From Corynebacterium maris DSM 45190 (GTDB taxonomy: Bacteria > Actinomycetota > Actinomycetes > Mycobacteriales > Mycobacteriaceae), in NCBI RefSeq assembly GCF_000442645.1, contig NC_021915.1:2666001-2730000 (forward strand): DNA of 64,000 bases, given 5' to 3'. This document shows, in pieces, positions 1-8,633 of the stretch. Numbering within the stretch: position 1 is the stretch's first letter; each line of letters opens with the position of its first letter. Made by a program: the position numbers and the translations under genes. The notes under the pieces were generated by a model. It worked only from the letters and a program-made list of their open reading frames with translations, was not told where the DNA came from and did no database searches.

Positions 1-106
1 CGGCCAGCAGCATCAGGGTGAGAACGTGGATGCCTTGCCGCATCGCCGTCTCGTTGAGAATGAACTCGTCGGACGTCGGGGACGACGCCTTCACCGGGGA
101 ACTCAT
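1..106 (-). CDS. N-terminal fragment of an unidentified protein, cut by the window edge
   Basis: An ATG at 106-104 on the minus strand opens a frame that stays open to the window edge, giving about 35 residues. The first 20 or so are polar, with several Ser and Pro. The visible end (around GIHVLTLMLLA) becomes hydrophobic, which suggests the start of a membrane segment. It is divergent from the yidC-like gene, with about 145 bp between the two starts. I do not recognise the family from this fragment. Confidence 0.45.
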   Translation of the reverse strand, partial: MSSPVKASSPTSDEFILNETAMRQGIHVLTLMLLA

Positions 107-252
107 GGCTCTGAGCCTACCCAGCGGGTGGCGTGCCTCAGCGTCACCGTGCGGAGCTCGTCCACGCCGATTGCCCGTTCCGGCGCCCACTGCACGTACC
201 ATCAAGATCGTATTTGTCTGCCGTCGGCTCTGCCTGAAGAAGAGGGACACCT

Positions 253-1431
253 TTGCTGGAGATCTTCGTCTACCCGGTTTCCGCCGTGATGAAACTGTGG
301 CACCTGCTGCTGCACGATGTGTTCGGCATGGACGAGTCCACCGCCTGGGTCGTGTCCATCGTCGGCCTGGTGATCACGGTGCGCGCCCTGATCGCCCCGT
401 TCACCTGGATCATGAAACGCTCTGGCCGCGCCTCCGTCCTCATGCGCCCGGAGCTGGCGAAACTGCAGGAACGCTACGGCGACTCCACCGAACCGGAGGA
501 CGTCTACGCACTCGAAGACGGCAAGAAAGAGTTGCAGGAGAAGTATAATTACAGCCTCGCCGCGGGTTGTGTGCCGGCGCTGATCCAGCTGCCGGTGTTC
601 CTCGGCCTGTACCGCATGCTGTTGTGGATGGCCCGGCCGGATTCGCGCGCGGACGCCGAGGCTCCCATCGGGGTGCTGTCCCGCGCCGACATCGAGTCTT
701 TCCTCCAGGCGGAGATCGGCGGCCAGCCGGTGCAGGCGTACCTGGCCATGTCCGATGAGCGGCTGCTGGAGTTGGGCACCACCACGACAGAGGTGCGCTC
801 CTTCGTCGTGCCGTTCCTGCTGGCCGCGATTGTGTTCACCACGCTGAACCTCATTCTCGGTCTGCTGTGGAGCTGGCGGACGCTCGACTGGTCGTCCGGC
901 ACGGCCCGAGGCACATTCAAGTTTCTCGTGGCGGTCTCCGCGATCGTGCCGGTGCTGCTGCTGTTGCTGGGGTTGTTCGGCCCGATTCCGGTCGCGCTGA
1001 TCTTCTACTGGTTCTGCAACGGGCTCTGGACGCTGGGACAGACGGCCGTCATCAACACGGCGGTGGCCCGCAAGTGGCCCCAGCTGGAGGAACACCGCGA
1101 ACTGCGGGAGAGCAACCGCGCGGCCTTCTACGCCGCCCGGGCCGAGGAGAAGGACGAGGAGAAGTGGGTGAAGCAGCGCCGCCGCGAGGCCCGGCGCGCC
1201 GCCCCGGAGGAGGCCGCGGCCATCCGCGCAGAGATCGACGAGTTCCTGCAACGGAAAAAGGACGCCGCGGCGGAGGAGAAGAAGGCCCGCCGGGAGCGCA
1301 CGCGTGCCCAGACGAAGGCCCGTAATGACCGGCGCCGGCAGCGCAACGAAGAAAAGAAAAAGGCCCGTCGGCCGGAGGGGGCTGACGGGCAGGACGCCGG
1401 TGACGGAGACGATAAGGGTCAGATCGAGTAA
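253..1431 (+). CDS. YidC/Oxa1 family membrane protein insertase
   Basis: A 392-residue insertase that places proteins into the cytoplasmic membrane, alone or with SecYEG. It has a hydrophobic N-terminus, the family's hydrophilic cytoplasmic loop (about residues 50-105, rich in Glu, Lys and Arg), a conserved segment with LIQLPVFLGLYRML (about 113-126) and three more membrane segments up to about residue 270. The last 100 or so residues are a highly charged Arg/Lys/Glu tail that may form a coiled coil and bind ribosomes. The start is TTG at 253 with a purine-rich AGAGGG just upstream. It is not beside rpmH/rnpA, so it is probably a second, YidC2-type paralogue rather than the origin-linked copy (inference). 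Its 3' end overlaps the convergent TetR gene by 13 bp. Confidence 0.85.
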   Translation: MLEIFVYPVSAVMKLWHLLLHDVFGMDESTAWVVSIVGLVITVRALIAPFTWIMKRSGRASVLMRPELAKLQERYGDSTEPEDVYALEDGKKELQEKYNYSLAAGCVPALIQLPVFLGLYRMLLWMARPDSRADAEAPIGVLSRADIESFLQAEIGGQPVQAYLAMSDERLLELGTTTTEVRSFVVPFLLAAIVFTTLNLILGLLWSWRTLDWSSGTARGTFKFLVAVSAIVPVLLLLLGLFGPIPVALIFYWFCNGLWTLGQTAVINTAVARKWPQLEEHRELRESNRAAFYAARAEEKDEEKWVKQRRREARRAAPEEAAAIRAEIDEFLQRKKDAAAEEKKARRERTRAQTKARNDRRRQRNEEKKKARRPEGADGQDAGDGDDKGQIE

Positions 1432-2048
1432 TCGGCGGGCGGCTCGGCGAGCATCTGCCGCGCCAGGTCGCGACCTGTCTTCAACGGCCCGACCTCGCGC
1501 AGCAGGCGGGCGCCGGCTTGTCCACCGTCGAGGAAGATCAGCAGCTGATCGGATTGGGTGCCGGAGGGGTATCCGTTCTTTTCGCTGAGCAGTGCCGTCA
1601 TGGTGGTGTGCATCCACTTGCGGTGTTCCAGGCAGGCGGCGACGATGGCGCGTTCGCCGTCCGTGTCCGGCTTCGGGTATTCGTTCGCGGCGTTGAGGAA
1701 GTGGGAGCCGCGGAAGTTCTGTTCCGGTTCCTTGTCGATCGCCATGTCGAAGAAGGCCAGCACCTTGCCGTCGACGTCGGCCATGTCCGTGGTGCGCTCG
1801 GCCCATTCGGCCCGGTACTCTTCGTCCAGTTCCTGGATGTAGGCGGCGACCAAGGCGTCTTTGGATCCGAACAGGGAGTACAGGGAGGCCTTGGCCACGT
1901 CCGCTTCCCGCAGGATGCGGTCGATGCCGATGACCCGGATTCCTTCGGTGGTGAATAGGTTGGTGGCGGACGCCAAGAGCCGCTGCCGGGGGCTCGGCCG
2001 GTTTCGGCGGCGGCTCGTCGTCTTCTTCTTGGCTGTGCCTGAGGCCAT
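1419..2048 (-). CDS. TetR family transcriptional regulator
   Basis: A 209-residue regulator. A basic N-terminal arm (residues 1-24, Lys/Arg-rich) leads into a TetR helix-turn-helix at about 25-70: an ATNLFTTEGIRVIGIDRIL helix pair followed by the typical recognition sequence KASLYSLFGSKDALV. The C-terminal ligand-binding region (75-209) is not recognisable enough to name an effector. The gene is convergent with the yidC-like gene, and no co-transcribed target is visible. It may control itself or the downstream GlsB-like gene, since a candidate operator lies in its own promoter region. Confidence 0.85.
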   Translation of the reverse strand: MASGTAKKKTTSRRRNRPSPRQRLLASATNLFTTEGIRVIGIDRILREADVAKASLYSLFGSKDALVAAYIQELDEEYRAEWAERTTDMADVDGKVLAFFDMAIDKEPEQNFRGSHFLNAANEYPKPDTDGERAIVAACLEHRKWMHTTMTALLSEKNGYPSGTQSDQLLIFLDGGQAGARLLREVGPLKTGRDLARQMLAEPPADYSI

Positions 2049-2123
2049 CTCGGATCTTTCCTCTCCGCTCGGGGCCCTCCCTCGGCGCTGGCGGTCGCCG
2101 CGGGGAGGGAAAGTCTCAACTCC

Positions 2124-2151
2124 AATATAGACAAACCGGTACGTTCAGACT
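2124..2151 (-). promoter_or_regulatory. Candidate promoter and operator of the TetR gene
   Basis: On the minus strand a TATATT hexamer (2129-2124) is preceded by an imperfect inverted repeat with arms AGACAAAC and GTTCAGACT around CGGTAC (2129-2151). An imperfect palindrome touching the -10 box of a TetR gene is typical of autorepression. The symmetry is weak, so this is tentative. Confidence 0.3.
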
Positions 2152-2181
2152 AACCCGCCGGGCCGATGCCACCAGACAGAA

Positions 2182-2231
2182 TGAAAAGACCCGCCCGCAG
2201 GCCTCGCGTAAGCGAGGGGCCGGCGGGCGGG
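2182..2231 (-). terminator. Rho-independent terminator after the GlsB-like gene
   Basis: On the minus strand CCCGCCCGC-type arms (2223-2231 with 2190-2198) and an inner stem CCTCGC/GCGAGG (2212-2217 with 2202-2207) form a strong GC hairpin. It is followed by TCTTTT (2189-2184). It begins 20 bp after the stop codon at 2251. Confidence 0.8.
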
Positions 2232-2250
2232 GCAGAGGTCGGGCACAACG

Positions 2251-2511
2251 TCAACGGCGGATGGCGTTGACGATCGTCAGCAGGATCACCGCACCCAAGA
2301 GACAGGTGAAGAAGCTGAGGATCCATCCCCAGCCGGCGACGTCGAAGCCCAGCAAGGCCAGCAGCCAGCCACCGATCAGGCCGCCGATGACACCGACGAC
2401 GATATTCGCCAACAGTCCCATCTGAGCGTTAGTGCCCTTGATCATGGAAGCGACCCAGCCGGCCAGGCCGCCGATGACGATCCAGGCGATCCATCCCAGT
2501 GAAAGAGCCAT
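2251..2511 (-). CDS. GlsB/YeaQ/YmgE family stress response membrane protein
   Basis: An 86-residue, almost wholly hydrophobic protein with three predicted membrane segments and many glycines (IGGLAGWVASMIKG near residues 13-26, then GVIGGLIGGWLL). This matches the transglycosylase-associated (GlsB/YeaQ) family of small stress-induced membrane proteins. Their biochemical role is not known. The gene is single, with its own terminator. An A/T-rich TTATATAAAG sequence about 50 bp upstream (2560-2570) could be its promoter. It sits next to a universal stress protein, which fits a general stress context. Confidence 0.8.
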   Translation of the reverse strand: MALSLGWIAWIVIGGLAGWVASMIKGTNAQMGLLANIVVGVIGGLIGGWLLALLGFDVAGWGWILSFFTCLLGAVILLTIVNAIRR

Positions 2512-2621
2512 GTGTGTTGTCCTCGTTTCTTTGTTCGGGTGCTTTCAGGGTTATGTCCCCTTTATATAAGAAACGTGCGACCTTAGCCGGGCTGCGAAGA
2601 GATTGAGACTCAACCGCAATA

Positions 2622-2660
2622 AACCCGTCCCCTCTCCCGACCTGGGAGAGAAGACGGGTT
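2622..2660 (-). terminator. Terminator hairpin after the universal stress protein gene
   Basis: Outer arms AACCCGTC (2622-2629) and GACGGGTT (2653-2660) and an inner stem CTCTCCC/GGGAGAG (2632-2638 with 2644-2650) form a long hairpin 36 bp past the stop codon. The T-run on the minus strand is short (TTTATTG). Confidence 0.7.
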
Positions 2661-2695
2661 CTGTAGCGTCTCAGAGGATGAGCCGCTGGCCGGCG

Positions 2696-3598
2696 TCAGG
2701 CGGTGACGCCCGGGCGGACCACCATCAACGGCGACGGCGCGGACTGCAGCAGCGCGCGGGAGGTGGAGCCGATCAGCATGCCCTTGAAACCGCCGCGGCC
2801 GTGGGAGCCGACGACCATCAGCTGCGATCCCTCGGCCTGCTCCGCCAGGGCGCGGACCGGACGGTCGCGGGTGATGACCTTCTTCACCTGCACGTTCGGG
2901 TACTGCTCGACGAGCGGCTGAAGGCGCTCCTCCAGCAGGCTAATCTGCTGCTGCTCGATCTCGTTCCAGTCCGCCTGCGCGGCGGTCACGCCCGCCAGGG
3001 AGGACTGCATCTGCATGTCCATCCAGGTGTGCACGGCGATCAGCTCGGAGTCGCGGGCGTCGGCCTCCGCGAAAGCCACCTCCGTGGCCTGCTGGGAGAC
3101 GTCGGAGCCGTCCACGCCCACCACGACCGGGCCGTACTTGGTGGTCTCGTCCAGCGGGTTGTCTTCGCGGACGACGACGACCGGGCACTCGGCGTGGGAG
3201 ACCACGGCCGCGGAGACAGAACCCATGACCATGCCGGAGAGTCCGCCGAGGCCGCGCGAACCCATGACGATCATGGTGGCGGTCTTGGAGATCTCCAGCA
3301 GCATGTCGATGGGGGAGCCTTCGACGATGGTGTGGCCGATCTTGATCTCGGGGGCGGTCTCATGCGCGATGCGGCGGGCGTCGTCGATCTTGCCCATCGC
3401 CTCGTTCTGCAGGTCGTCAAAAAGTTCCTGCGGCGGCACCATGCCCTCCGCGTACAGGAACTGCGGCATGGTGTAGCTCGTCGCGAGCTGCAGCGGGATG
3501 CCGCGCTTGTTCGCGGTGTTCGCGGCCCATCGCACTGCGTTTTCAGAGGCCGGCGAGCCGTCGACGGCTACAACAACAATGTCTTCGTGGGTGGTCAT
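2696..3598 (-). CDS. Universal stress protein with two tandem UspA domains
   Basis: A 300-residue cytoplasmic protein with two UspA domains (about 5-145 and 155-298). Each begins with a beta strand ending in an Asp (VVAVDGSPASE and VVVGVDGSDVS) and carries the ATP-binding glycine motif of the family (MGSRGLGGLSGMVMGSVS in the first, VGSHGRGGFKGMLIGSTS in the second). Members of this group bind ATP and modulate survival under stress. On the minus strand a TACACT -10 box (3679-3674) lies about 75 bp upstream of the ATG at 3598, and a GGGCAACGCC stretch precedes the start. The gene is single, with its own terminator. Confidence 0.9.
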   Translation of the reverse strand: MTTHEDIVVVAVDGSPASENAVRWAANTANKRGIPLQLATSYTMPQFLYAEGMVPPQELFDDLQNEAMGKIDDARRIAHETAPEIKIGHTIVEGSPIDMLLEISKTATMIVMGSRGLGGLSGMVMGSVSAAVVSHAECPVVVVREDNPLDETTKYGPVVVGVDGSDVSQQATEVAFAEADARDSELIAVHTWMDMQMQSSLAGVTAAQADWNEIEQQQISLLEERLQPLVEQYPNVQVKKVITRDRPVRALAEQAEGSQLMVVGSHGRGGFKGMLIGSTSRALLQSAPSPLMVVRPGVTA

Positions 3599-3731
3599 GG
3601 CGTTGCCCTTTCAGTCCGGGTGCGCGTGGAAACTTCCGGGCCGCCAAGACCCTGAGTTCCCTTTACACCTTCCAGTGTAGCCGGTTAATACCTGCCTCGG
3701 GACTGGTTACTACCAGTGATTTTAAAATATT

Positions 3732-3878
3732 TTAGGCCGGGATGATGACGTCCTCGGCCGGCCCAGCGTTAGCCGGGTACAGCAGCTCATAGAGGAAGAT
3801 GGCTGCGTCACGCAGCATCGCACCCACGCCCTCCGATGAGAAATCGGTGGCGGCATTCAAGATATCGTCGAAGTTCAT
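3732..3878 (-). CDS. Small 48-residue protein of unknown function
   Basis: A short frame from ATG 3878 to TAA 3732. The product starts with an acidic amphipathic region (MNFDDILNAATDFS), has a hydrophobic centre (MLRDAAIFLYELLYPA) and ends in a short tail. Size and amphipathicity recall the small corynebacterial porin-type peptides (PorA/PorH are 45-57 residues), but I see no sequence match, so that is only a suggestion. No Shine-Dalgarno sequence precedes the ATG. Instead a TATTAAT box lies about 9 nt upstream on the minus strand, so the mRNA may be leaderless. Its ATG overlaps that of the divergent pseudouridine synthase. Confidence 0.5.
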   Translation of the reverse strand: MNFDDILNAATDFSSEGVGAMLRDAAIFLYELLYPANAGPAEDVIIPA

Positions 3879-4875
3879 GTCAGACAGATTAATACACTCA
3901 CGGGGTCGCCGGGAACCTTTGCCCATCCGGGACGGGCTCAACCCCACCCGCGCCCGGGTGCCCGAGGGGCACGCCCCGGTCAGCGCCCGGGACTTCCTGC
4001 ACACGTTGATCTCCACCCAGCGCCACCGCCACCCCGCCGACGACGCCGAAGCCCTGCGCGCCCGCTTCGATGACGGTGAGGTGGTCTTGCGCGACGGCAC
4101 GCCCCTGCACCCGGACTCGCTGATCCCCGCCGGCCAGGACGTGTGGTTTTACCGCATGCCCGCACCGGAAACCCCGGTGCCCTACGAGATCCGGGTCATC
4201 GAGGAAGACGACGCGCTGCTGGTGGTGGACAAACCGCCCTTCTTGGCGACGATGCCGCGCGCCCGCCACATCACCGAAACCGCCACGGTCCGGCTGCGTC
4301 GGGCCACCGGCAACAACGATCTAGTGCCCGCCCACCGCCTCGACCGGCAGACCTCCGGCGTCCTGGTGTTCACCAAACGCCGCGAGGTCCGCGGCGCCTA
4401 CCAGCGGCTGTTCGCGGAGCGGAAGGTGGACAAGGTCTACGAGGCGATCGCCGACCACGACGCGACACTCGCCGACGCCGCCCCGGTCCGCTGGGCCTCG
4501 CGCATGCACAAGGTCCACGGGGAGATTCAGGGCAGCGTCGTCGACGGCGAAGCCAACGCCTTCACTGTCCTCGACGACGTCACTGCGCTGTCGGAGACCG
4601 AACAGGCAAAGATCGAAGCGGTCCATGGCCCCCGGCCCCGCCAGGCCCGCTACCGACTGCGTCCGGAGACGGGCCGCACCCACCAGCTTCGGTTGCACAT
4701 GTGGGCCGCCGGCGTGCCCATCCTGGGCGACGGGATCTACCCGGTCATCCACCCCGCCGAGGACGAGGATCTGGGGGTGCCGCTGCACCTGATTTCCCGG
4801 GAGCTGGCTTTCGTCGATCCCCTCAGCGGCGTGCGGCGGACCTTCACGGCTCTCCGGCGCCAGGCGTGGGGCTGA
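3877..4875 (+). CDS. RluA-family pseudouridine synthase
   Basis: A 332-residue enzyme that isomerises uridine to pseudouridine in rRNA or tRNA. The catalytic core starts at about residue 95 (VIEEDDALLVVDKPPFLATMP). The active-site Asp is in AHRLDRQTSGVLVFTK, and the RxLRPETGRTHQLRLHM motif that completes the site is near residue 255-272. The N-terminal 90 residues resemble the S4-like region of actinobacterial members, which typically begin with basic residues followed by PLPIRDGLNPTR. ATG 3877 gives that form. TTG 3919 is an alternative. The stop overlaps the convergent mrpE-like gene by 32 bp. Which uridine it modifies cannot be told. Confidence 0.8.
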   Translation: MSDRLIHSRGRREPLPIRDGLNPTRARVPEGHAPVSARDFLHTLISTQRHRHPADDAEALRARFDDGEVVLRDGTPLHPDSLIPAGQDVWFYRMPAPETPVPYEIRVIEEDDALLVVDKPPFLATMPRARHITETATVRLRRATGNNDLVPAHRLDRQTSGVLVFTKRREVRGAYQRLFAERKVDKVYEAIADHDATLADAAPVRWASRMHKVHGEIQGSVVDGEANAFTVLDDVTALSETEQAKIEAVHGPRPRQARYRLRPETGRTHQLRLHMWAAGVPILGDGIYPVIHPAEDEDLGVPLHLISRELAFVDPLSGVRRTFTALRRQAWG

Positions 4876-5356
4876 CCCCGTAGGCCCGTGCGACCCGCCG
4901 CTGCAGCTGCTCCCACTGTTCGACGGGGTTCAACTCCAGCGACAGGGTATGCAACTCCACTCCGTCGCTGACCGCCCGTTGCACCATGGTGCCGGGCATG
5001 AGGTTCATCAGCAGCATCGCCATTTGTCGGCCGGATCCCGCCGGCAGCAGGAAGGGCGCGGAGACGACCTCCGGCTCGATGTCCGGGGTGCGCTGCACCG
5101 CCCGCCACGCCACGTCCGCGCCGCCGACCGCCGCCTGAGCGAGGAACCACCCGGCCAGGCGCACCGAGCCCCACGCCCGACCAGGCCAACCGCGCATGCC
5201 GTCCCGCGCCGGCGGGAGAAGCGCCAGGCTCAACGCAGTCGCGGCGCCGACGCTGAGCAGGCCGTACGCCGCGTAGTCCGCGTCCCAGCCGGCCAGTGAG
5301 ACCCACGCCGCCGTCAACAGCAGGGCGCGCAACACAATGGCCGTCAACCACCTCAT
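4844..5356 (-). CDS. mrpE: Cation:proton antiporter subunit MrpE (MnhE/PhaE type)
   Basis: A 170-residue membrane protein, last gene of the operon. It has two N-terminal hydrophobic segments (residues 5-50), then the family's cytoplasmic part with the conserved core LMNLMPGTMVQ (about 112-122), VELHTLSL and a charged end. MrpE is needed for assembly and activity of multisubunit Na+/H+ antiporters. The ATG at 5356 overlaps the stop of the preceding gene in an ATGA arrangement, which decides the start over a GTG at 5371. Confidence 0.85.
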   Translation of the reverse strand: MRWLTAIVLRALLLTAAWVSLAGWDADYAAYGLLSVGAATALSLALLPPARDGMRGWPGRAWGSVRLAGWFLAQAAVGGADVAWRAVQRTPDIEPEVVSAPFLLPAGSGRQMAMLLMNLMPGTMVQRAVSDGVELHTLSLELNPVEQWEQLQRRVARAYGVSPTPGAGEP

Positions 5357-7119
5357 GATCCGGCCCCCCACGTCAGCAGGAAGACGACCACACCGGCCCC
5401 GATCAGCAGCAGCGTGGCTTTACCGGTGTTCGGCCAGGTGCGCTGCGTCGTGTCGGCGCGCTCCAGGCCACGCTGGGTGGTCTCGGCCACGCGGGCGCCC
5501 AGCGTGCCGACGCCCGCCCCGAGGCGCCGCGTGCCGTCGTGCAGCCCGTCCAGCGCCCGGCCACCCCAGCGGCCGAGTCCCAGGACAGCCGCGTCCCCGG
5601 CCCCGACGAGGTCGCCCGGCGGGATCTTCGAGCCGCTGACAGGTCGCAGCCGGGCAAGCAGGGCGAGCGCCAGCCCGAGCAGAATCGGCCACGCCATGTC
5701 CCAGAGAGTCGACCAGTCCCAGGTCGGCGCCTCAAGCCCGAGCCACTGCCGGCCGACCCACCAGGGCACGGTCAGCCCCGCCAGACACACGGCCAGCCAG
5801 CCGAGCAGCTCACCGTCGATACGCCCGCGGGAACGCTCGCCGTGCCACATCACCCACGCGGCGCGAAGCAGCAGCACCGTCGAGCCGGTCGCCACGAGCG
5901 GCAGAATCTCATCCAGCCCGACGCCCCAGACGGACACCTCCACGACGGCCTCCTTGCCCATGTATTTCGCGAAAGCCCCGGAAGTCCAGGGGGCGCCCGC
6001 GATCGCCAGACCCGCCCAGGCCATGCCGAGAAGCACCACCGCCCCCAGCGGGCCCCGGCCGTGCCGCTTGACCACCGGCACCCCAAGGAACAACGCCCCC
6101 TTGGCAAAGCCGTGGTGGACGCCGTAGAGGACGACCGCGGCCGTCACCGCCGGCGCCGCGCCGGGCATGAGCACCCCGGCGGCGATCACGGCGCCGAGGA
6201 ATCCCATCTGCGAAATCGTGGAATAGGCGAGGATGACCTTCGGGTCGTTCTGCAGCACGCCGACCACCGCGGCGCCGAAGGCCCCGAGCAAACTCAACGC
6301 CAGCAACGTCCATGCCAGCGCCTGGACCGCGCCGCCCCCGCCGGCCTCGCCGAGGGGGAAGAACCGCAACCAACCGACCACGCCGGCCTTGACCATCGCC
6401 CCAGAGAGCACCGCCGAAGCGGCGGGCGGCGCGGCCGGGTGCGCCAACGGCAGCCACACGTGCAGCGGGACGACGCCCGCCTTGATGCCGAAGCCGAGGA
6501 AGAACAACACCAAGATCAGGCCGGTGCGGGGGGCGTCGATGACCGCCTGCGGGGCGTCGGCGACGGCCGCGCCGCCGGCGTGGACGGTCATCATCAGGGC
6601 CGCGAGCAACGCGGTTTCGCTGAGCACCGCCATCACCAGGTAAATGACCGTCGCCCGGCGCGCCTGATCACTGCGGTAGTGGATGACCAGCCCGACGGCG
6701 GCGAAGCTCATCACCGCGAACGCCAGGTAGAAGCTGACCGTGTCCGCGGCGACGTACACGCCGATGTTGCCCAGGTAGCTGGCCAGCAGGAAGCCGGACA
6801 ACGTGGCGGCGCGCACCTCTGCGTCGGCGCTCCGGCGCCACCCCACGGCCGCCAACGCCGCGCCGTAGAGCACGCCTGCCGTCACCAGCAGCGGCCGGCC
6901 CACCTCGTCGAGGGCCGCCGTCGACCCGAAGAGCAGCCACGGCAACTCGACGGTGGCCGATCCCTGTACGGCCAGGACGACGGCCGGCAGCACCGTGGCG
7001 GGGGCGACGGCAGCGGCGGCGCGCCGCGCTCGGGGCCGGACCCCGTCCGGCAGCAGCCCGGCGCCGGCGATCACCGCGAGAATAACGGCCGGCAGACAGA
7101 ATGCGAGGAAGAACATCAC
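5353..7119 (-). CDS. Third NuoL/M/N-like antiporter subunit, with an altered TM5 motif and a C-terminal extension
   Basis: A 588-residue polytopic protein of the proton-conducting membrane transporter family. The Lys of the TM7 motif (FGIKAGVVPLHVWLP) and of TM8 (MVKAGVVG), and the His/Lys region (HHGFAKGALFLG), are present. The TM5 Glu that pairs with the TM7 Lys in most members (usually in an F/W-E-L-M-S context) appears replaced: the matching stretch reads FYLAFAVMSFA. After the last transport helix (about residue 480) there is a soluble Gly/Arg-rich segment (about 495-560) and one more membrane helix at the end. It overlaps its neighbours by 4 bp on both sides, so it belongs to the same transcript. 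Confidence 0.8.
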   Translation of the reverse strand: MMFFLAFCLPAVILAVIAGAGLLPDGVRPRARRAAAAVAPATVLPAVVLAVQGSATVELPWLLFGSTAALDEVGRPLLVTAGVLYGAALAAVGWRRSADAEVRAATLSGFLLASYLGNIGVYVAADTVSFYLAFAVMSFAAVGLVIHYRSDQARRATVIYLVMAVLSETALLAALMMTVHAGGAAVADAPQAVIDAPRTGLILVLFFLGFGIKAGVVPLHVWLPLAHPAAPPAASAVLSGAMVKAGVVGWLRFFPLGEAGGGGAVQALAWTLLALSLLGAFGAAVVGVLQNDPKVILAYSTISQMGFLGAVIAAGVLMPGAAPAVTAAVVLYGVHHGFAKGALFLGVPVVKRHGRGPLGAVVLLGMAWAGLAIAGAPWTSGAFAKYMGKEAVVEVSVWGVGLDEILPLVATGSTVLLLRAAWVMWHGERSRGRIDGELLGWLAVCLAGLTVPWWVGRQWLGLEAPTWDWSTLWDMAWPILLGLALALLARLRPVSGSKIPPGDLVGAGDAAVLGLGRWGGRALDGLHDGTRRLGAGVGTLGARVAETTQRGLERADTTQRTWPNTGKATLLLIGAGVVVFLLTWGAGS

Positions 7120-8633
7120 TGAAACACCCCTTCCGCGATCTGCCGCGAAATATCCAGCGGCAGAAACGAGGCGGACGCCACCAGGCCGAACACGAGCGTT
7201 CCGGCGGCGGTGGTCAGGGCCGGATACAGCATGGACTTCGGCTCGGTCACGCGGTCAGGGGTCTCCTCTTCCTCCGTCGGCTCGGGGGCCTGGAACCAGA
7301 GCCGGTAGACCACGGGCAGGAAGTACATGGAGTTCATCACCGAGGAGGCGATGAACACGGCGACCACCCAGGGGTACTCGGAATCCAAGGCGCCCAGCCC
7401 CAACTGAAATTTAGAGATGAATCCCGCCGTGGCCGGCAGGCCGATCATGCCGAAGGCGCCGACCGTGAACGCCACGGAGGTGCCGGGCATGCGCCGGCCC
7501 AGGCCGCGGAGCTGGCGCACGTCCTTGGCGCCCAAGACCTCGGCGTAAAGGCCCGCGCAGAAGAAGAGCGTGATCTTCATGACGCCCTGGTGCACCAGGT
7601 GTGCCAGGGCGCCCGCGACGCCTGTGACCGTGGCCAAAGCCAACCCGACCGTGATGTAGTTGACCTGCGAAATCGTGGAGTAAGCCAGCCGCGCCTTCAG
7701 GTCGGTCTGCCGCAGCGCCTGGTAGGAGCCGTAGATGACGGTGAAGCCGGCGAGGATGAGCAGCGGCGGCAGGACCCCCAACCCGGCGGCGACCTCGATG
7801 CCGTAGACGTCGTCAAGCACCCGGACGATGCCGAAGACTCCCGCCTTGACCACCGCCACGGCGTGCAACAACGCGGAGACCGGCGCCGGCGCGACCATGG
7901 CCTTCGGTAGCCAGGCGTGCAGCGGGAACAGCGCCGCCTTCACCCCGAAGCCGCCCACCAACAGCACGAAAATAGCGATCGCGATCCCCGGCGAATGTTC
8001 TGCCAGCTCCGCCACGCCGAGGGCGCCGCCCGGGGCGAAGTCCACTGGGCCCGCGTAGATGGTCAGCCAGACGACGCCGAACAGCAGCGCGAGGCCGCCG
8101 CTGAGCGTGAACGCCAGGTACGTCCGCGCCGCCCGCAGCGACTTCTTATCGCCCCAGTGCGCGACCAGCGGGTAGGTCACCAGGGTCAGCATCTCGTAGA
8201 AGACGAGGAAGGTGATGAGGTTACCGGAGAAGGAGATGCCCACCGTGGCGGTGACGCACAGGCTGAAGAAACCGAAGAACTTGCTGCGGCTCTGCCCTTC
8301 CCGCAGGTAGCCGATGGCATAGACGGTGGTGATCAGCCACAGCACCGACGACAGGGTGGCGAAGTACAGGGCCAGCGGATCCACCCGGAGCACCAGCTCG
8401 ATCCCGCCCAGGAAGGGCATGCTGAATTCCGGGCGCAGATCCGCGTCGAGCACCACCGGAAACAACAGCAGCACCAGCACGACTTTCACCACGGCGAGGC
8501 CGATGTTCACCGTCGAGCGCAACCCGACCTGGTGTTCCTTCATCGGGAAGATCAGCGCCGCCGCCGCCAACGACACGAACAGCAGGACGACCGGGATCAG
8601 GGTCAGGACTTCTTCGGACAACGCGGTCACCAC
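7116..8633 (-). CDS. Second NuoL/M/N-like antiporter subunit
   Basis: A 505-residue protein with about 14 membrane segments. Key polar residues of a proton channel are present: the TM5 Glu in LVFYEMLTLVTY, the TM7 Lys in GFGVKAALFPLHAWLPKAM, the TM8 Lys in AVVKAGVFG, and the HQGVMKITLFF segment. It resembles MrpD and the NuoL/NuoM subunits of complex I about equally, so it could translocate Na+ or H+. It overlaps the upstream gene by 7 bp and the downstream gene by 4 bp. A short acidic loop (EPTEEEETPD) precedes the last two helices. Confidence 0.85.
   Translation of the reverse strand: MVTALSEEVLTLIPVVLLFVSLAAAALIFPMKEHQVGLRSTVNIGLAVVKVVLVLLLFPVVLDADLRPEFSMPFLGGIELVLRVDPLALYFATLSSVLWLITTVYAIGYLREGQSRSKFFGFFSLCVTATVGISFSGNLITFLVFYEMLTLVTYPLVAHWGDKKSLRAARTYLAFTLSGGLALLFGVVWLTIYAGPVDFAPGGALGVAELAEHSPGIAIAIFVLLVGGFGVKAALFPLHAWLPKAMVAPAPVSALLHAVAVVKAGVFGIVRVLDDVYGIEVAAGLGVLPPLLILAGFTVIYGSYQALRQTDLKARLAYSTISQVNYITVGLALATVTGVAGALAHLVHQGVMKITLFFCAGLYAEVLGAKDVRQLRGLGRRMPGTSVAFTVGAFGMIGLPATAGFISKFQLGLGALDSEYPWVVAVFIASSVMNSMYFLPVVYRLWFQAPEPTEEEETPDRVTEPKSMLYPALTTAAGTLVFGLVASASFLPLDISRQIAEGVFQ

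Noticed and set aside
3702..3717. ACTGGT/ACCAGT hairpin as terminator of the 48-residue protein gene
   Set aside because: The stem is only 6 bp and no T-run follows on the minus strand.
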